Shown piece by piece: positions 1 to 5,054 of a stretch of 5,054 nucleotides of DNA. The translations under genes were made by a program, and so were the position numbers. Source of the stretch: an uncultured Sphingobium sp. (GTDB taxonomy: Bacteria; Pseudomonadota; Alphaproteobacteria; Sphingomonadales; Sphingomonadaceae); NCBI GenBank assembly GCA_946479185.1, contig CAMLFF010000244.1:1-5054 (forward strand), in the 5' to 3' direction. The notes under the pieces were generated by a model. It ran no database searches, was not told the DNA's origin, and saw only the letters and a program-made list of their open reading frames with translations. Positions within the stretch are counted from its first letter, which is position 1, and each line of letters starts with the position of its first letter.

Positions 1-141
1 AGGATCGTGCCGCTCATGTCGATCCCGTTAGCCGCACCCGGCATCCAACGCAATCGGCGGTGGCTTTCTTGGGGCGCCGACACTAGATAGCGGGCCAACG
101 GCGACTCGCTGCCACATCGGGTCGCTTCGAGGGACCCCATC
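1..141. other. Upstream non-coding stretch or tail of an unseen gene
   Basis: No convincing gene is visible here. The + strand frames close at stops around 29-31, 84-86 and 88-90, and none of the short peptides resembles a protein I recognise, so it is unclear whether a neighbouring gene ends here. The right end holds the rpiB ribosome binding site, GAGGGA at 129-134. That site lies inside a weak 5-bp inverted repeat (GGGTC 119-123 with GACCC 133-137). The promoter of the rpiB operon should lie here or further left, but I see no strong match. Confidence 0.4.
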
Positions 142-606
142 ATGCGTATCGCCATCGCCTCCGATCATGCTGCCATCGAGCTCAAGGCCAATCTTGTCGC
201 CTGGCTGCAGGAGCAGGGCCATGAGGTGGCCGATCTCGGCCCTCAGAGCGGCGAGAGCGTCGATTATCCCGATTATGGCTATAAGCTGGCCGAGCAGATC
301 GCGAACGGGTGCGCCGAGCGCGGCGTCGCTCTCTGCGGCTCCGGCATCGGCATTTCGATTGCCGTCAATCGCAGCCCAGCCTGCCGCTGCGCGCTGGTTT
401 CCGAACCGCTCTCCGCCGCACTGTCGCGTGAGCATAATGACGCCAATGTCATCGCAATGGGCGCCCGCCTGATCGGCCCTGATATGGCAAAAGCCTGTTT
501 GACTGCGTTCCTCGCCACAGGGTTCGGCGGTGATCGTCATGCACGCCGGGTTGGCAAGTTGGGCAGCCCGCCCACGCTTGCCCCGGCTCTCACCAACGCA
601 GAATGA
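142..606 (+). CDS. rpiB: Ribose-5-phosphate isomerase B (RpiB/LacAB family)
   Basis: This 154-residue cytoplasmic enzyme should interconvert ribose 5-phosphate and ribulose 5-phosphate in the non-oxidative pentose phosphate pathway. The family landmarks are present in order: the SDHAA loop at residues 7-11, the DYPDY motif at 41-45, the CGSGIG phosphate/active-site loop at 65-70 with the catalytic-type Cys65, and SREHND at 95-100 with His98. Cys65 and His98 correspond to Cys66 and His99 of E. coli RpiB. A C-terminal RHARRV stretch at 132-137 follows. The usual GG before RH reads GD here, a minor substitution. Length is normal for the family. The ATG at 142 has a good Shine-Dalgarno site, GAGGGA, 7 nt upstream. 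The gene is the first of a co-directional run, with glyA starting 27 nt downstream. Its Cys loop argues for the RpiB type over the Cys-less actinobacterial subtype. The identification is secure. Confidence 0.95.
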   Translation: MRIAIASDHAAIELKANLVAWLQEQGHEVADLGPQSGESVDYPDYGYKLAEQIANGCAERGVALCGSGIGISIAVNRSPACRCALVSEPLSAALSREHNDANVIAMGARLIGPDMAKACLTAFLATGFGGDRHARRVGKLGSPPTLAPALTNAE

Positions 607-633
607 TCGCATAAGCTAAGGAATAACCGACCC

Positions 634-1962
634 ATGACCGCTTCGTCCGCCATCGCCGATCCTGCCGCAGCATCCGCGATCCGCTCGCCGGGTTTTTTCT
701 CCGCGTCGCTCGAACAGGCCGATCCGGATGTGTTCGCCGCCATTCAGAATGAGCTCAAGCGCCAGCAGGACAAGATCGAGCTGATCGCGTCCGAGAATAT
801 CGTCAGCCAGGCCGTGCTGGAGGCGACGGGATCGATCTTCACCAACAAATATGCCGAGGGCTACCCCGGCAAGCGCTATTATGGCGGCTGCGAATACGCA
901 GATGTGGTCGAAAATCTCGCCATCGAGCGCGCTAAGAAGCTCTTCGGCTGTGATTTCGCCAATGTGCAGCCCAACAGCGGCAGCCAGATGAACCAGGCCG
1001 TGTTCCTCGCGCTGCTCCAGCCGGGCGATACGTTCATGGGTCTCGATCTCTCGGCAGGCGGCCACCTCACCCACGGGTCGCCGGTTAATATGTCCGGCAA
1101 ATGGTTCAATTGCGTGTCCTATGGCGTGCGCAAGGAAGACCAGCTGCTCGATATGGATGCCGTGATCGCCAAGGCGCGCGAGCATAAGCCCAAGCTCATC
1201 ATCGCGGGCGCCACGGCTTATCCGCGCGTTTGGGATTTCGCAGCCTTTCGCGCGATTGCCGATGAGGTTGGCGCTTATCTGCTGGTCGACATGTCGCACT
1301 TCTCCGGGCTCGTTGCAGGCGGCGCGCACCCCTCGCCTTTCCCGCACGCGCATGTCGTGACGACGACCACGCACAAGTCGCTGCGTGGCCCGCGCTCGGG
1401 CATCATTCTCACCAATGATGAGGCGCTGGCCAAGAAGTTCAACTCGGCTGTATTCCCCGGCCTGCAGGGCGGCCCGCTGGTGCATGTGATCGCTGCCAAG
1501 GCCGTCGCCTTTGCCGAGGCGCTGCAGCCTGAGTTCAAGGCCTATGCCCACCAGATCGTCGCCAATGCGCGCGCGCTGGCGGAGAGCCTTGCCGATGCAG
1601 GCCTCGCCGTGGTCTCTGGCGGAACCGACAATCATCTGATGCTCGTCGATCTGCGCCCCAAGAACGCCACCGGCAAAGCTGCTGAGAAGGCGCTCGACCG
1701 GGCCTATATCACGTGCAACAAGAACAGCGTGCCGTTCGACACGGCCAGCCCGTTCGTGACCTCCGGTTTGCGCCTCGGCACGCCCGCGGGCACCACGCGC
1801 GGCTTCCGCGAGGCAGAGTTCCGCCAGATCGGCGGCTGGATCGCCGAGGTTGTGGAAGGCCTGCGTCGCAATGGTGACGAGGGTGACGGGCAGGTTGAAG
1901 AGCATGTGCGCGAGAAGGTGAAAGAGCTCACCGCACGCTTCCCCATTTATGACAAAGGCTGA
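634..1962 (+). CDS. glyA: Serine hydroxymethyltransferase (SHMT, PLP-dependent)
   Basis: This 442-residue cytoplasmic enzyme should convert serine and tetrahydrofolate to glycine and 5,10-methylene-tetrahydrofolate, the main source of one-carbon units for purine, thymidylate and methionine synthesis. Diagnostic elements are IASEN at residues 51-55, [13 protein letters not shown] at 73-85 (with Glu75 and Tyr83), His144 expected to stack on the cofactor ring, Asp219 and His222 in the VDMSHF segment, the TTTTHK motif at 243-248 with Lys248 as the PLP Schiff-base lysine, and Arg380 in [16 protein letters not shown] for substrate carboxylate binding. Relative to E. coli GlyA the N-terminus is about 18 residues longer, which looks normal for the alphaproteobacterial form. 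The ATG at 634 is preceded by TAAGGA at 617-622. No frameshift or missing catalytic residue is seen. It sits between rpiB and a small membrane-protein gene in the same operon. Confidence 0.97.
   Translation: MTASSAIADPAAASAIRSPGFFSASLEQADPDVFAAIQNELKRQQDKIELIASENIVSQAVLEATGSIFTNKYAEGYPGKRYYGGCEYADVVENLAIERAKKLFGCDFANVQPNSGSQMNQAVFLALLQPGDTFMGLDLSAGGHLTHGSPVNMSGKWFNCVSYGVRKEDQLLDMDAVIAKAREHKPKLIIAGATAYPRVWDFAAFRAIADEVGAYLLVDMSHFSGLVAGGAHPSPFPHAHVVTTTTHKSLRGPRSGIILTNDEALAKKFNSAVFPGLQGGPLVHVIAAKAVAFAEALQPEFKAYAHQIVANARALAESLADAGLAVVSGGTDNHLMLVDLRPKNATGKAAEKALDRAYITCNKNSVPFDTASPFVTSGLRLGTPAGTTRGFREAEFRQIGGWIAEVVEGLRRNGDEGDGQVEEHVREKVKELTARFPIYDKG
1954..1958 (+). promoter_or_regulatory. Ribosome binding site deciding the start of the 68-aa gene
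   Basis: AAAGG overlaps the last codons of glyA. It lies 10 nt before the ATG at 1969 but only 4 nt before an in-frame TTG at 1963, so the ATG is the better start. Translation of the small gene is probably coupled to termination of glyA (TGA 1960-1962). Confidence 0.55.
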
Positions 1963-1968
1963 TTGACG

Positions 1969-2175
1969 ATGAGCGAGCCCAACGACCTGATGAGCAAGGC
2001 CAAGACGGAAATTTCCGGCATGGCCAAGGAAGGGCTCGCGCATCCCTCGACCAAGCCCGTGCTGACCGGCGCTGCCGTTGGCGCGGTTGCGGGAATGCTC
2101 CTGCCGGTGGTCTCCTTGCCCGTCGGGCTTCTGGCGGGCGCGGGCTATGCTTTGTGGTCAAGGATTCGCCGCTAG
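1969..2175 (+). CDS. Small glycine-zipper membrane-associated protein, unknown function
   Basis: This gene encodes a 68-residue protein that I cannot assign to a characterised family. Residues 1-27 are polar and probably helical, with alternating Lys and Glu. Residues 31-62 are strongly hydrophobic and could form one long membrane helix or a helical hairpin turning at Pro46 or Pro51. The first half carries a GxxxGxxxG glycine zipper (Gly34, Gly38, Gly42), and a second GxxxG follows at Gly53 and Gly57. The C-terminus is basic (SRIRR), which fits a cytoplasmic end under the positive-inside rule. There is no cleavable signal peptide. The ATG at 1969 is favoured over a TTG at 1963 by ribosome binding site spacing. 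The gene starts 6 nt after glyA, and its TAG directly abuts the nrdR ATG. Coding is supported by this tight packing, the absence of any other candidate in the gap, and the ordered polar-hydrophobic-basic layout. Self-association in the inner membrane is an inference. Confidence 0.8.
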   Translation: MSEPNDLMSKAKTEISGMAKEGLAHPSTKPVLTGAAVGAVAGMLLPVVSLPVGLLAGAGYALWSRIRR

Positions 2176-2637
2176 ATGCGCTGTCCCTATTGCGCTCATG
2201 AAGATAGCCAGGTGAAGGATAGCCGCCCGACCGAGGACAGCGCGGCCATCCGTCGTCGCCGCCAGTGCGAAGGCTGTGGCGCGCGCTTCACGACGTTTGA
2301 GCGCATCCAGCTGCGGGACATTGCCATCATCAAATCGACCGGCTCCAGTGAACCGTTCGACCGGGACAAGCTGGCGAAATCGATCGCCATCGCATGCCGC
2401 AAGCGGGATATCGACGCGGTGCGGATCGAGCGGCTCGTCTCCGGCATCCAGCGCCAGCTTGAAACAAGTGGCGACAGCGAAGTGCCCTCCGCCAAGATCG
2501 GCGAGCTGGCGATGGAAGGCCTCAAGGGGCTCGATAGCGTCGCCTATATCCGCTTTGCCAGCGTGTACCGGGACTTTACCGAAGCCAAGGATTTCGCCTC
2601 CTTCGCGGGCGCCATCCGGGAAGTAGGCGGCGAGTGA
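2176..2637 (+). CDS. nrdR: Transcriptional repressor NrdR of ribonucleotide reductase genes
   Basis: This 153-residue DNA-binding regulator has the standard NrdR architecture. A zinc ribbon uses Cys3, Cys6, Cys31 and Cys34. It includes the DSR element at residues 15-17 and the basic IRRRRQC stretch at 25-31 expected to contact DNA. An ATP-cone domain follows from about 49 to 139 and ends with the conserved [11 protein letters not shown] segment at 122-132. In the family, dATP/ATP occupancy of the cone controls oligomer state and binding to NrdR boxes in front of nrd operons, coupling reductase expression to the deoxynucleotide pool. No nrd gene or obvious NrdR box pair lies in this window, so its targets are elsewhere. 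The ATG is preceded by AAGGA at 2160-2164, inside the preceding gene. The TGA overlaps the next gene's GTG by 4 nt. Length and all zinc ligands are normal. Confidence 0.97.
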   Translation: MRCPYCAHEDSQVKDSRPTEDSAAIRRRRQCEGCGARFTTFERIQLRDIAIIKSTGSSEPFDRDKLAKSIAIACRKRDIDAVRIERLVSGIQRQLETSGDSEVPSAKIGELAMEGLKGLDSVAYIRFASVYRDFTEAKDFASFAGAIREVGGE

Positions 2638-3359
2638 TCGAGGGCCTCCAGCGCCCGGTCATCGTTCTTGTCCGCCCCCAGCTTGGGGAGAATATCGGCA
2701 AGGCAGCGCGGGCGATGCTCAACTTTGGCCTCACTGAGATGCGCCTCGTCACCCCGCGCGATGGCTGGCCGAACCCTTCGGCCATACCCGCCTCTGCAGG
2801 CGCGGATCAGGTGCTGGAAAATGCGCAGGTCTTCGAGACTTTGGCCGAGGCCGTCTCCGACTGCGCCCATGTTTACGCCACCACCGTGCGCAATCGCGGC
2901 GTCACCAAACCCGTCGTGACGCCGGAAGAAGCCGCGCGGGAAATCCATGTGGCGGTCGGGCGCAGCGCGCTCGTGTTCGGTCCGGAGCGCTCGGGATTGG
3001 AAACTGACCATGTGGCCCTCGCCCGCGCGATCCTCACCGTGCCAATCAACCCGGACTTCCCATCGCTCAACCTCGCACAGGCGGTTATCCTGTGCGCGTA
3101 TGAGTGGTCCAAGCAGGCATCGCTCACCCAGCCGACACAGACGGAAATATTGCCCCCCGCCCCGCATGAAGAGCTGGAAGGCATGATCAACCAGTTTGAG
3201 GGCATGCTGGAGAAGGCTGGCTATTTCTATCCCTACAGCCGCGCCGTCGCCACCCGCCGGGCATTGCGCACCTTGCTGACCAAACCGGGCTGGAATCACC
3301 TTGAGGTCCGCACGATGCGCGGTGTGCTGTCAACCTTGGCGAATCCGAGAGAGCGCTAG
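2634..3359 (+). CDS. trmJ: TrmJ-like tRNA 2'-O-ribose methyltransferase (SpoU/SPOUT family)
   Basis: This 241-residue cytoplasmic enzyme should transfer a methyl group from S-adenosylmethionine to the 2'-hydroxyl of tRNA, most likely at nucleotide 32 as in E. coli TrmJ. The three SpoU motifs are clear: motif 1 around residues 14-33 with Asn20 and Arg26 (the E. coli Arg23 equivalent, implicated in catalysis), motif 2 [11 protein letters not shown] at 113-123, and motif 3 PSLNLAQAV at 143-151, which forms the trefoil-knot SAM site. Residues from about 178 to 238 match the helical C-terminal extension typical of TrmJ, including LRRLF-like and LRGIL-like segments (ALRTLL at 210-215, MRGVLSTL at 228-235). 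That extension favours TrmJ over TrmL, TrmH or RlmB. The start is a GTG at 2634, whose GTGA overlaps the nrdR stop and implies translational coupling. A GGGAAG site lies at 2618-2623. Exact site specificity cannot be read from sequence. Confidence 0.88.
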   Translation: MIEGLQRPVIVLVRPQLGENIGKAARAMLNFGLTEMRLVTPRDGWPNPSAIPASAGADQVLENAQVFETLAEAVSDCAHVYATTVRNRGVTKPVVTPEEAAREIHVAVGRSALVFGPERSGLETDHVALARAILTVPINPDFPSLNLAQAVILCAYEWSKQASLTQPTQTEILPPAPHEELEGMINQFEGMLEKAGYFYPYSRAVATRRALRTLLTKPGWNHLEVRTMRGVLSTLANPRER

Positions 3360-3500
3360 GCTCTTAGGCCGGCGAGTACTGCGCTTCACAGCTTTTGAAT
3401 GGCAGGTTCGAGACGAAACCTGCCTCAGCCGCGATCAAGCGGGAGGCCCATCTGGCGTCGCTGCGCGTTTATCTGCATGGCAGTGCTAAGACCAGATAGG
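3360..3500 (+). promoter_or_regulatory. Structured non-coding leader between trmJ and the acyltransferase gene
   Basis: This gap contains three consecutive candidate hairpins. Hairpin A pairs GGCAGGTT (3401-3408) with AACCTGCC (3417-3424), eight perfect pairs around an 8-nt loop. Hairpin B pairs GCCTC (3422-3426) and CCGC (3429-3432) with GCGG (3439-3442) and GAGGC (3443-3447), with a 2-nt bulge. Hairpin C pairs CCCATCTGG (3447-3455) with CCAGAT-A-GGG (3492-3501), with one bulged A, and encloses a small CTGC/GCAG stem at 3473-3483. A and B share bases 3422-3424, so they cannot both form fully. None is followed by a run of T, so a classical intrinsic terminator is not supported. Hairpin A may mark the 3' end of the upstream transcript, or the set may regulate the downstream gene. 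Pairings are read directly; function is inference. Confidence 0.4.
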
Positions 3501-4703
3501 GTGAAAAAAGCCATTAGTACGGGTAGCAATTCGGGTTCGCGTGAACATCATTGGGATTCGATGCGAGCAGCGCTCATGCTGCTCGGCATTCCTTATCATG
3601 TGGCGATGGCCTACCGCGCCAATGATGTGTGGATCGCCAATGCTGGCGAAGGCGATCTCGCTTTCACCTGGCTCGCCGCGATCATCCACCTCTTCCGCAT
3701 GCCAGCCTTCTTCATCATAGCGGGCTATTTTGCAGCGCTCTTGCTCTCTCGCCGATCGCCAATGGAATGGCTCAAGAGCCGGTTCGTTCGGCTAGGCCTG
3801 CCGTTTCTTGCTTGCCTGCTGACGCTCAATCCACTGCTCAACCTGTTCTGCGAGATGTCCAACTACCACATCTGGCGCGCACTGGCGTCGTGGGAGCGGA
3901 ACAGTCTGGTGTCCGGCGGCTATTGGGTTCGGCATTTGTGGTTCATCATCGTCCTGCTCTATCTGAGCAGCGCAACGGCGCTTGTTTATCATGTAGCGCC
4001 CAAGCTCGCGCAGGCGAAGATGTCTGAGCGCACGGATCGATGGCTCGCGCGCAATATGGCTATGACTGTGCTGATCGTCGGCCTTGGCTTGGGGCTGTGG
4101 GAAGCGGGCGCGGTCGAGCTTTTCTACATTGCCGGGCTGGCGACAAATGGTCCGCAAGAATTGCTGCGGCTTGATCAATTGATCGAATTCGCGCCTTGGT
4201 TCGTAGCCGGATGGATCGTGGCGCGTTCGCCGGACTTCCGGGCAGCGCTGCACCGCCCCTCTGCCGCCTTGGGCGTGGTCGCAGTCATAATGGCGGCTGC
4301 CTATCTGCTTTTTTCGAAAGACGTCCACCCGATGGCCGAACGGTTCATTGCCACGGTTGCAGCTATCACGATGACGCAGGCGCTGCTGGCGGGCTTCAAG
4401 CGTTTTGCCGACAGGCCGCATCCCGCCGTGCAAGCCATCGTGGCGTCGTCGTTCGTGATTTACCTGGTGCATTTACCGATCATCGCGGGCCTCATCGTTG
4501 TCGGCCAACATATTGCGATGCCGGTCGTGCTCAAAGGCTTCATCATCATGGCCCTCACCGCCGTCCTGAGCTGGGGCGCATGGCTCATCGTTCGCAACTC
4601 GCCCACGCTCCGTTTGCTCTATGATGGAATTCCGCCCGAGAACGAAGTCCGCGAGACTTCTTCGCGAGGCTTCACTCATGCCAAGCGCTATCAGACGCGC
4701 TGA
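3501..4703 (+). CDS. Acyltransferase family 3 membrane protein, MdoC/OpgC-like
   Basis: This is a polytopic inner-membrane protein of 400 residues with about ten predicted helices (roughly 23-38, 55-82, 95-116, 144-165, 186-200, 227-241, 255-271, 281-299, 313-335, 340-364). It carries the R-X10-H signature of the Acyl_transf_3 family (Arg22, His33), then FRMPAFFIIAGYF at 65-77, HLWFIIVLL at 145-153 and SSFVIYLVHLPI at 316-327 with His324. These segments and the opening REHHWDSMRAALMLLGIPYH pattern closely resemble E. coli MdoC (OpgC), which adds succinyl groups to periplasmic glucans. The actual acyl donor and acceptor are unknown, and no glucan genes are nearby. The start is uncertain. GTG 3501 fits the MdoC N-terminal length and begins GTG-AAA-AAA. 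In-frame ATGs at 3477 and 3399 would add 8 or 34 residues, but they lack ribosome binding sites, and the added stretch holds rare CTA, AGA and AGG codons. TTA, ATA and CTA codons also occur within the gene. Confidence 0.88.
   Translation: MKKAISTGSNSGSREHHWDSMRAALMLLGIPYHVAMAYRANDVWIANAGEGDLAFTWLAAIIHLFRMPAFFIIAGYFAALLLSRRSPMEWLKSRFVRLGLPFLACLLTLNPLLNLFCEMSNYHIWRALASWERNSLVSGGYWVRHLWFIIVLLYLSSATALVYHVAPKLAQAKMSERTDRWLARNMAMTVLIVGLGLGLWEAGAVELFYIAGLATNGPQELLRLDQLIEFAPWFVAGWIVARSPDFRAALHRPSAALGVVAVIMAAAYLLFSKDVHPMAERFIATVAAITMTQALLAGFKRFADRPHPAVQAIVASSFVIYLVHLPIIAGLIVVGQHIAMPVVLKGFIIMALTAVLSWGAWLIVRNSPTLRLLYDGIPPENEVRETSSRGFTHAKRYQTR
4644..4674 (+). repeat. Tandem 13-bp imperfect repeat with a 6-bp hairpin in the acyltransferase 3' end
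   Basis: CGCGAGACTTC at 4650-4660 is repeated as CGCGAGGCTTC at 4663-4673, ten of eleven bases identical with a 13-bp period. GAAGTC (4644-4649) also pairs perfectly with GACTTC (4655-4660) around a 5-nt loop. The region encodes the polar cytoplasmic tail after the last membrane helix. The 13-bp period is out of phase with codons, so it is not a protein repeat. It may be a small local duplication. No T-tract follows, so it is not a clear terminator. Confidence 0.4.
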
Positions 4704-4727
4704 GCTGACGCCAACCGTGCCACCCTG

Positions 4728-4756
4728 CTTGACTTTTGCCCAGTCGCTGGCCATAG
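4728..4756 (+). promoter_or_regulatory. Probable housekeeping promoter of rpsD
   Basis: CTTGAC at 4728-4733 is separated by 17 nt from CCATAG at 4751-4756. This matches the alphaproteobacterial housekeeping consensus CTTGAC-N17-CTATAT exactly in the -35 and at four of six positions in the -10. The bases after the -10 (GCGCGCC, 4757-4763) form a GC-rich discriminator of the kind found at stringently controlled ribosomal promoters. Initiation would fall near 4763-4766 and leave a leader of about 145 nt before rpsD. It lies just 24 nt after the acyltransferase stop, which indicates that rpsD has its own transcription unit. Confidence 0.55.
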
Positions 4757-4772
4757 GCGCGCCTTCGTAACT

Positions 4773-4892
4773 GGCCCTGCACCCCGGTGAAGCAGTGGCC
4801 CTGCCCCTGAGCGTCTCACGCAATATGGATTTCAGGCGAATACCGGGATCGACGCCGGGCAGCTTCCAGCCGCCTGGCAAAGGTTGTTTTGC
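4773..4892 (+). promoter_or_regulatory. Foldable rpsD leader (candidate autoregulatory region)
   Basis: The stretch between the promoter and rpsD contains GGCCCTGC (4773-4780) pairing with GCAG-T-GGCC (4792-4800, one bulged T). A 4-bp CCAG/CTGG stem lies at 4866-4877, and GCAAA (4877-4881) pairs with TTTGC (4888-4892) just ahead of the ribosome binding site. TGGCCCTGC occurs twice (4772-4780, 4796-4804), so either copy can be exposed. S4 is a known translational autorepressor in other bacteria, which makes a regulatory leader plausible here. That role is not shown by the sequence. No protein-coding gene is visible in the gap. Confidence 0.3.
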
Positions 4893-4909
4893 AAGTACAA
4901 GGACATTCC

Positions 4910-5054
4910 ATGACGAAGCGTACAAGCGCCAAGCATAAACTCGATCGTCGCATGGGCGAGAATATTTGGGGTCGTCCCAAGAGCCCAGTGAACAAGCGCG
5001 AATATGGCCCAGGTCAGCACGCCCAGCGCCGCAAGGGCAAGATGTCCGATTTCG
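4910..5054 (+). CDS. rpsD: 30S ribosomal protein S4, N-terminal part (runs off the window)
   Basis: Only the first 48 codons are present, and the frame is open at the right edge. The peptide begins [14 protein letters not shown] and continues with [20 protein letters not shown] at residues 17-36 and [10 protein letters not shown] at 39-48. This is the standard N-terminal segment of the alphaproteobacterial S4 protein, which binds 16S rRNA early in 30S assembly and contributes to translational accuracy. No zinc-binding cysteines are present in this part, so it is the zinc-free type. The ATG at 4910 has AAGGA at 4899-4903, 6 nt upstream, a near-ideal ribosome binding site. The gene stands apart from the classical alpha operon here and is preceded by its own candidate promoter and leader. 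Identification is secure; the rest of the protein is outside the window. Confidence 0.97.
   Translation, partial: MTKRTSAKHKLDRRMGENIWGRPKSPVNKREYGPGQHAQRRKGKMSDF

Noticed and set aside
61..89. Possible rpiB promoter TGGCTT-N17-TAGATA
   Set aside because: The spacing is right, but the -35 matches only two consensus bases and the -10 only three, which is no better than chance.
1963..1968. TTG at 1963 as the start of the small gene (70 residues)
   Set aside because: The ribosome binding site would be only 4 nt away, whereas the ATG at 1969 has normal spacing and a stronger start codon.
616..2043. 475-codon open frame on the minus strand opposite glyA
   Set aside because: It is a compositional shadow of the highly biased glyA frame. 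The peptide resembles no known family, and glyA is unmistakable with intact catalytic motifs.
2544..3299. 251-codon minus-strand open frame opposite the TrmJ gene
   Set aside because: It lies antisense to a gene with all three SpoU motifs, its composition is typical of a shadow frame, and it has no recognisable domain.
3402..3424. GGTTCGAGA resembling a tRNA T-arm, as a possible tRNA or phage attachment remnant
   Set aside because: The 3' side of the required 5-bp T-stem does not pair, and no acceptor, D or anticodon arm can be built around it. It is better explained as hairpin A.
3399..3476. ATG 3399 as the acyltransferase start (434 residues)
   Set aside because: The added residues do not look like protein and have no counterpart in MdoC. 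There is no Shine-Dalgarno site, and the stretch is occupied by hairpins A and B.
4173..4184. Perfect 12-bp palindrome GATCAATTGATC
   Set aside because: It lies inside conserved-style coding sequence (residues DQLI) in the acyltransferase and has no partner site or promoter context. It is probably chance.
3792..4472. 226-codon minus-strand open frame opposite the acyltransferase
   Set aside because: It is antisense to a protein with clear family motifs and ten hydrophobic segments. The translated peptide is rich in Arg, His and Gln with no domain logic.
1..5054. Mobile elements, CRISPR arrays, defence or toxin-antitoxin systems
   Set aside because: No transposase or integrase frame, terminal inverted repeat, regularly spaced repeat array or recognisable defence protein is present. 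Every substantial frame is accounted for by the listed genes.

Overview
The window is GC-rich, gene-dense bacterial DNA. All the genes I can support lie on the + strand. The protein styles (an alphaproteobacterial S4 N-terminus, the order rpiB-glyA-nrdR, and an alphaproteobacterial-type CTTGAC-N17-CCATAG promoter) point to an alphaproteobacterium, most likely Sphingomonadales. The order is an inference from protein character, not from a database search.

Layout. Positions 1-141 hold no gene I can support. From 142 to 3359 there is a tight run of five co-directional genes: rpiB (ribose-5-phosphate isomerase B), glyA (serine hydroxymethyltransferase), a 68-residue membrane-associated glycine-zipper protein of unknown function, nrdR (Zn/ATP-cone repressor of ribonucleotide reductase) and a TrmJ-like tRNA 2'-O-methyltransferase. 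Gaps are 27 nt, 6 nt, 0 nt and a 4-nt overlap, so this is very probably one operon. Three of its products share a nucleotide-supply theme: RpiB interconverts ribose 5-phosphate, GlyA makes the one-carbon units for purines and thymidylate, and NrdR controls deoxyribonucleotide synthesis. TrmJ and the small membrane protein do not obviously belong to that theme.

From 3360 to about 3500 lies a non-coding stretch with three consecutive, partly mutually exclusive hairpins. It leads into a 10-helix integral membrane acyltransferase (3501-4703) that closely resembles the MdoC/OpgC glucan succinyltransferase type. From 4704 to 4909 is a second non-coding stretch with a convincing promoter, a GC-rich discriminator and a foldable leader. 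It precedes rpsD (ribosomal protein S4), which runs off the right edge after 48 codons.

Most of the window is ordinary housekeeping sequence. I see no mobile element, CRISPR array, tRNA/rRNA gene or defence locus. The items worth a second look are the small glycine-zipper protein in the glyA-nrdR junction, the structured leader of the acyltransferase, and the rpsD promoter and leader.
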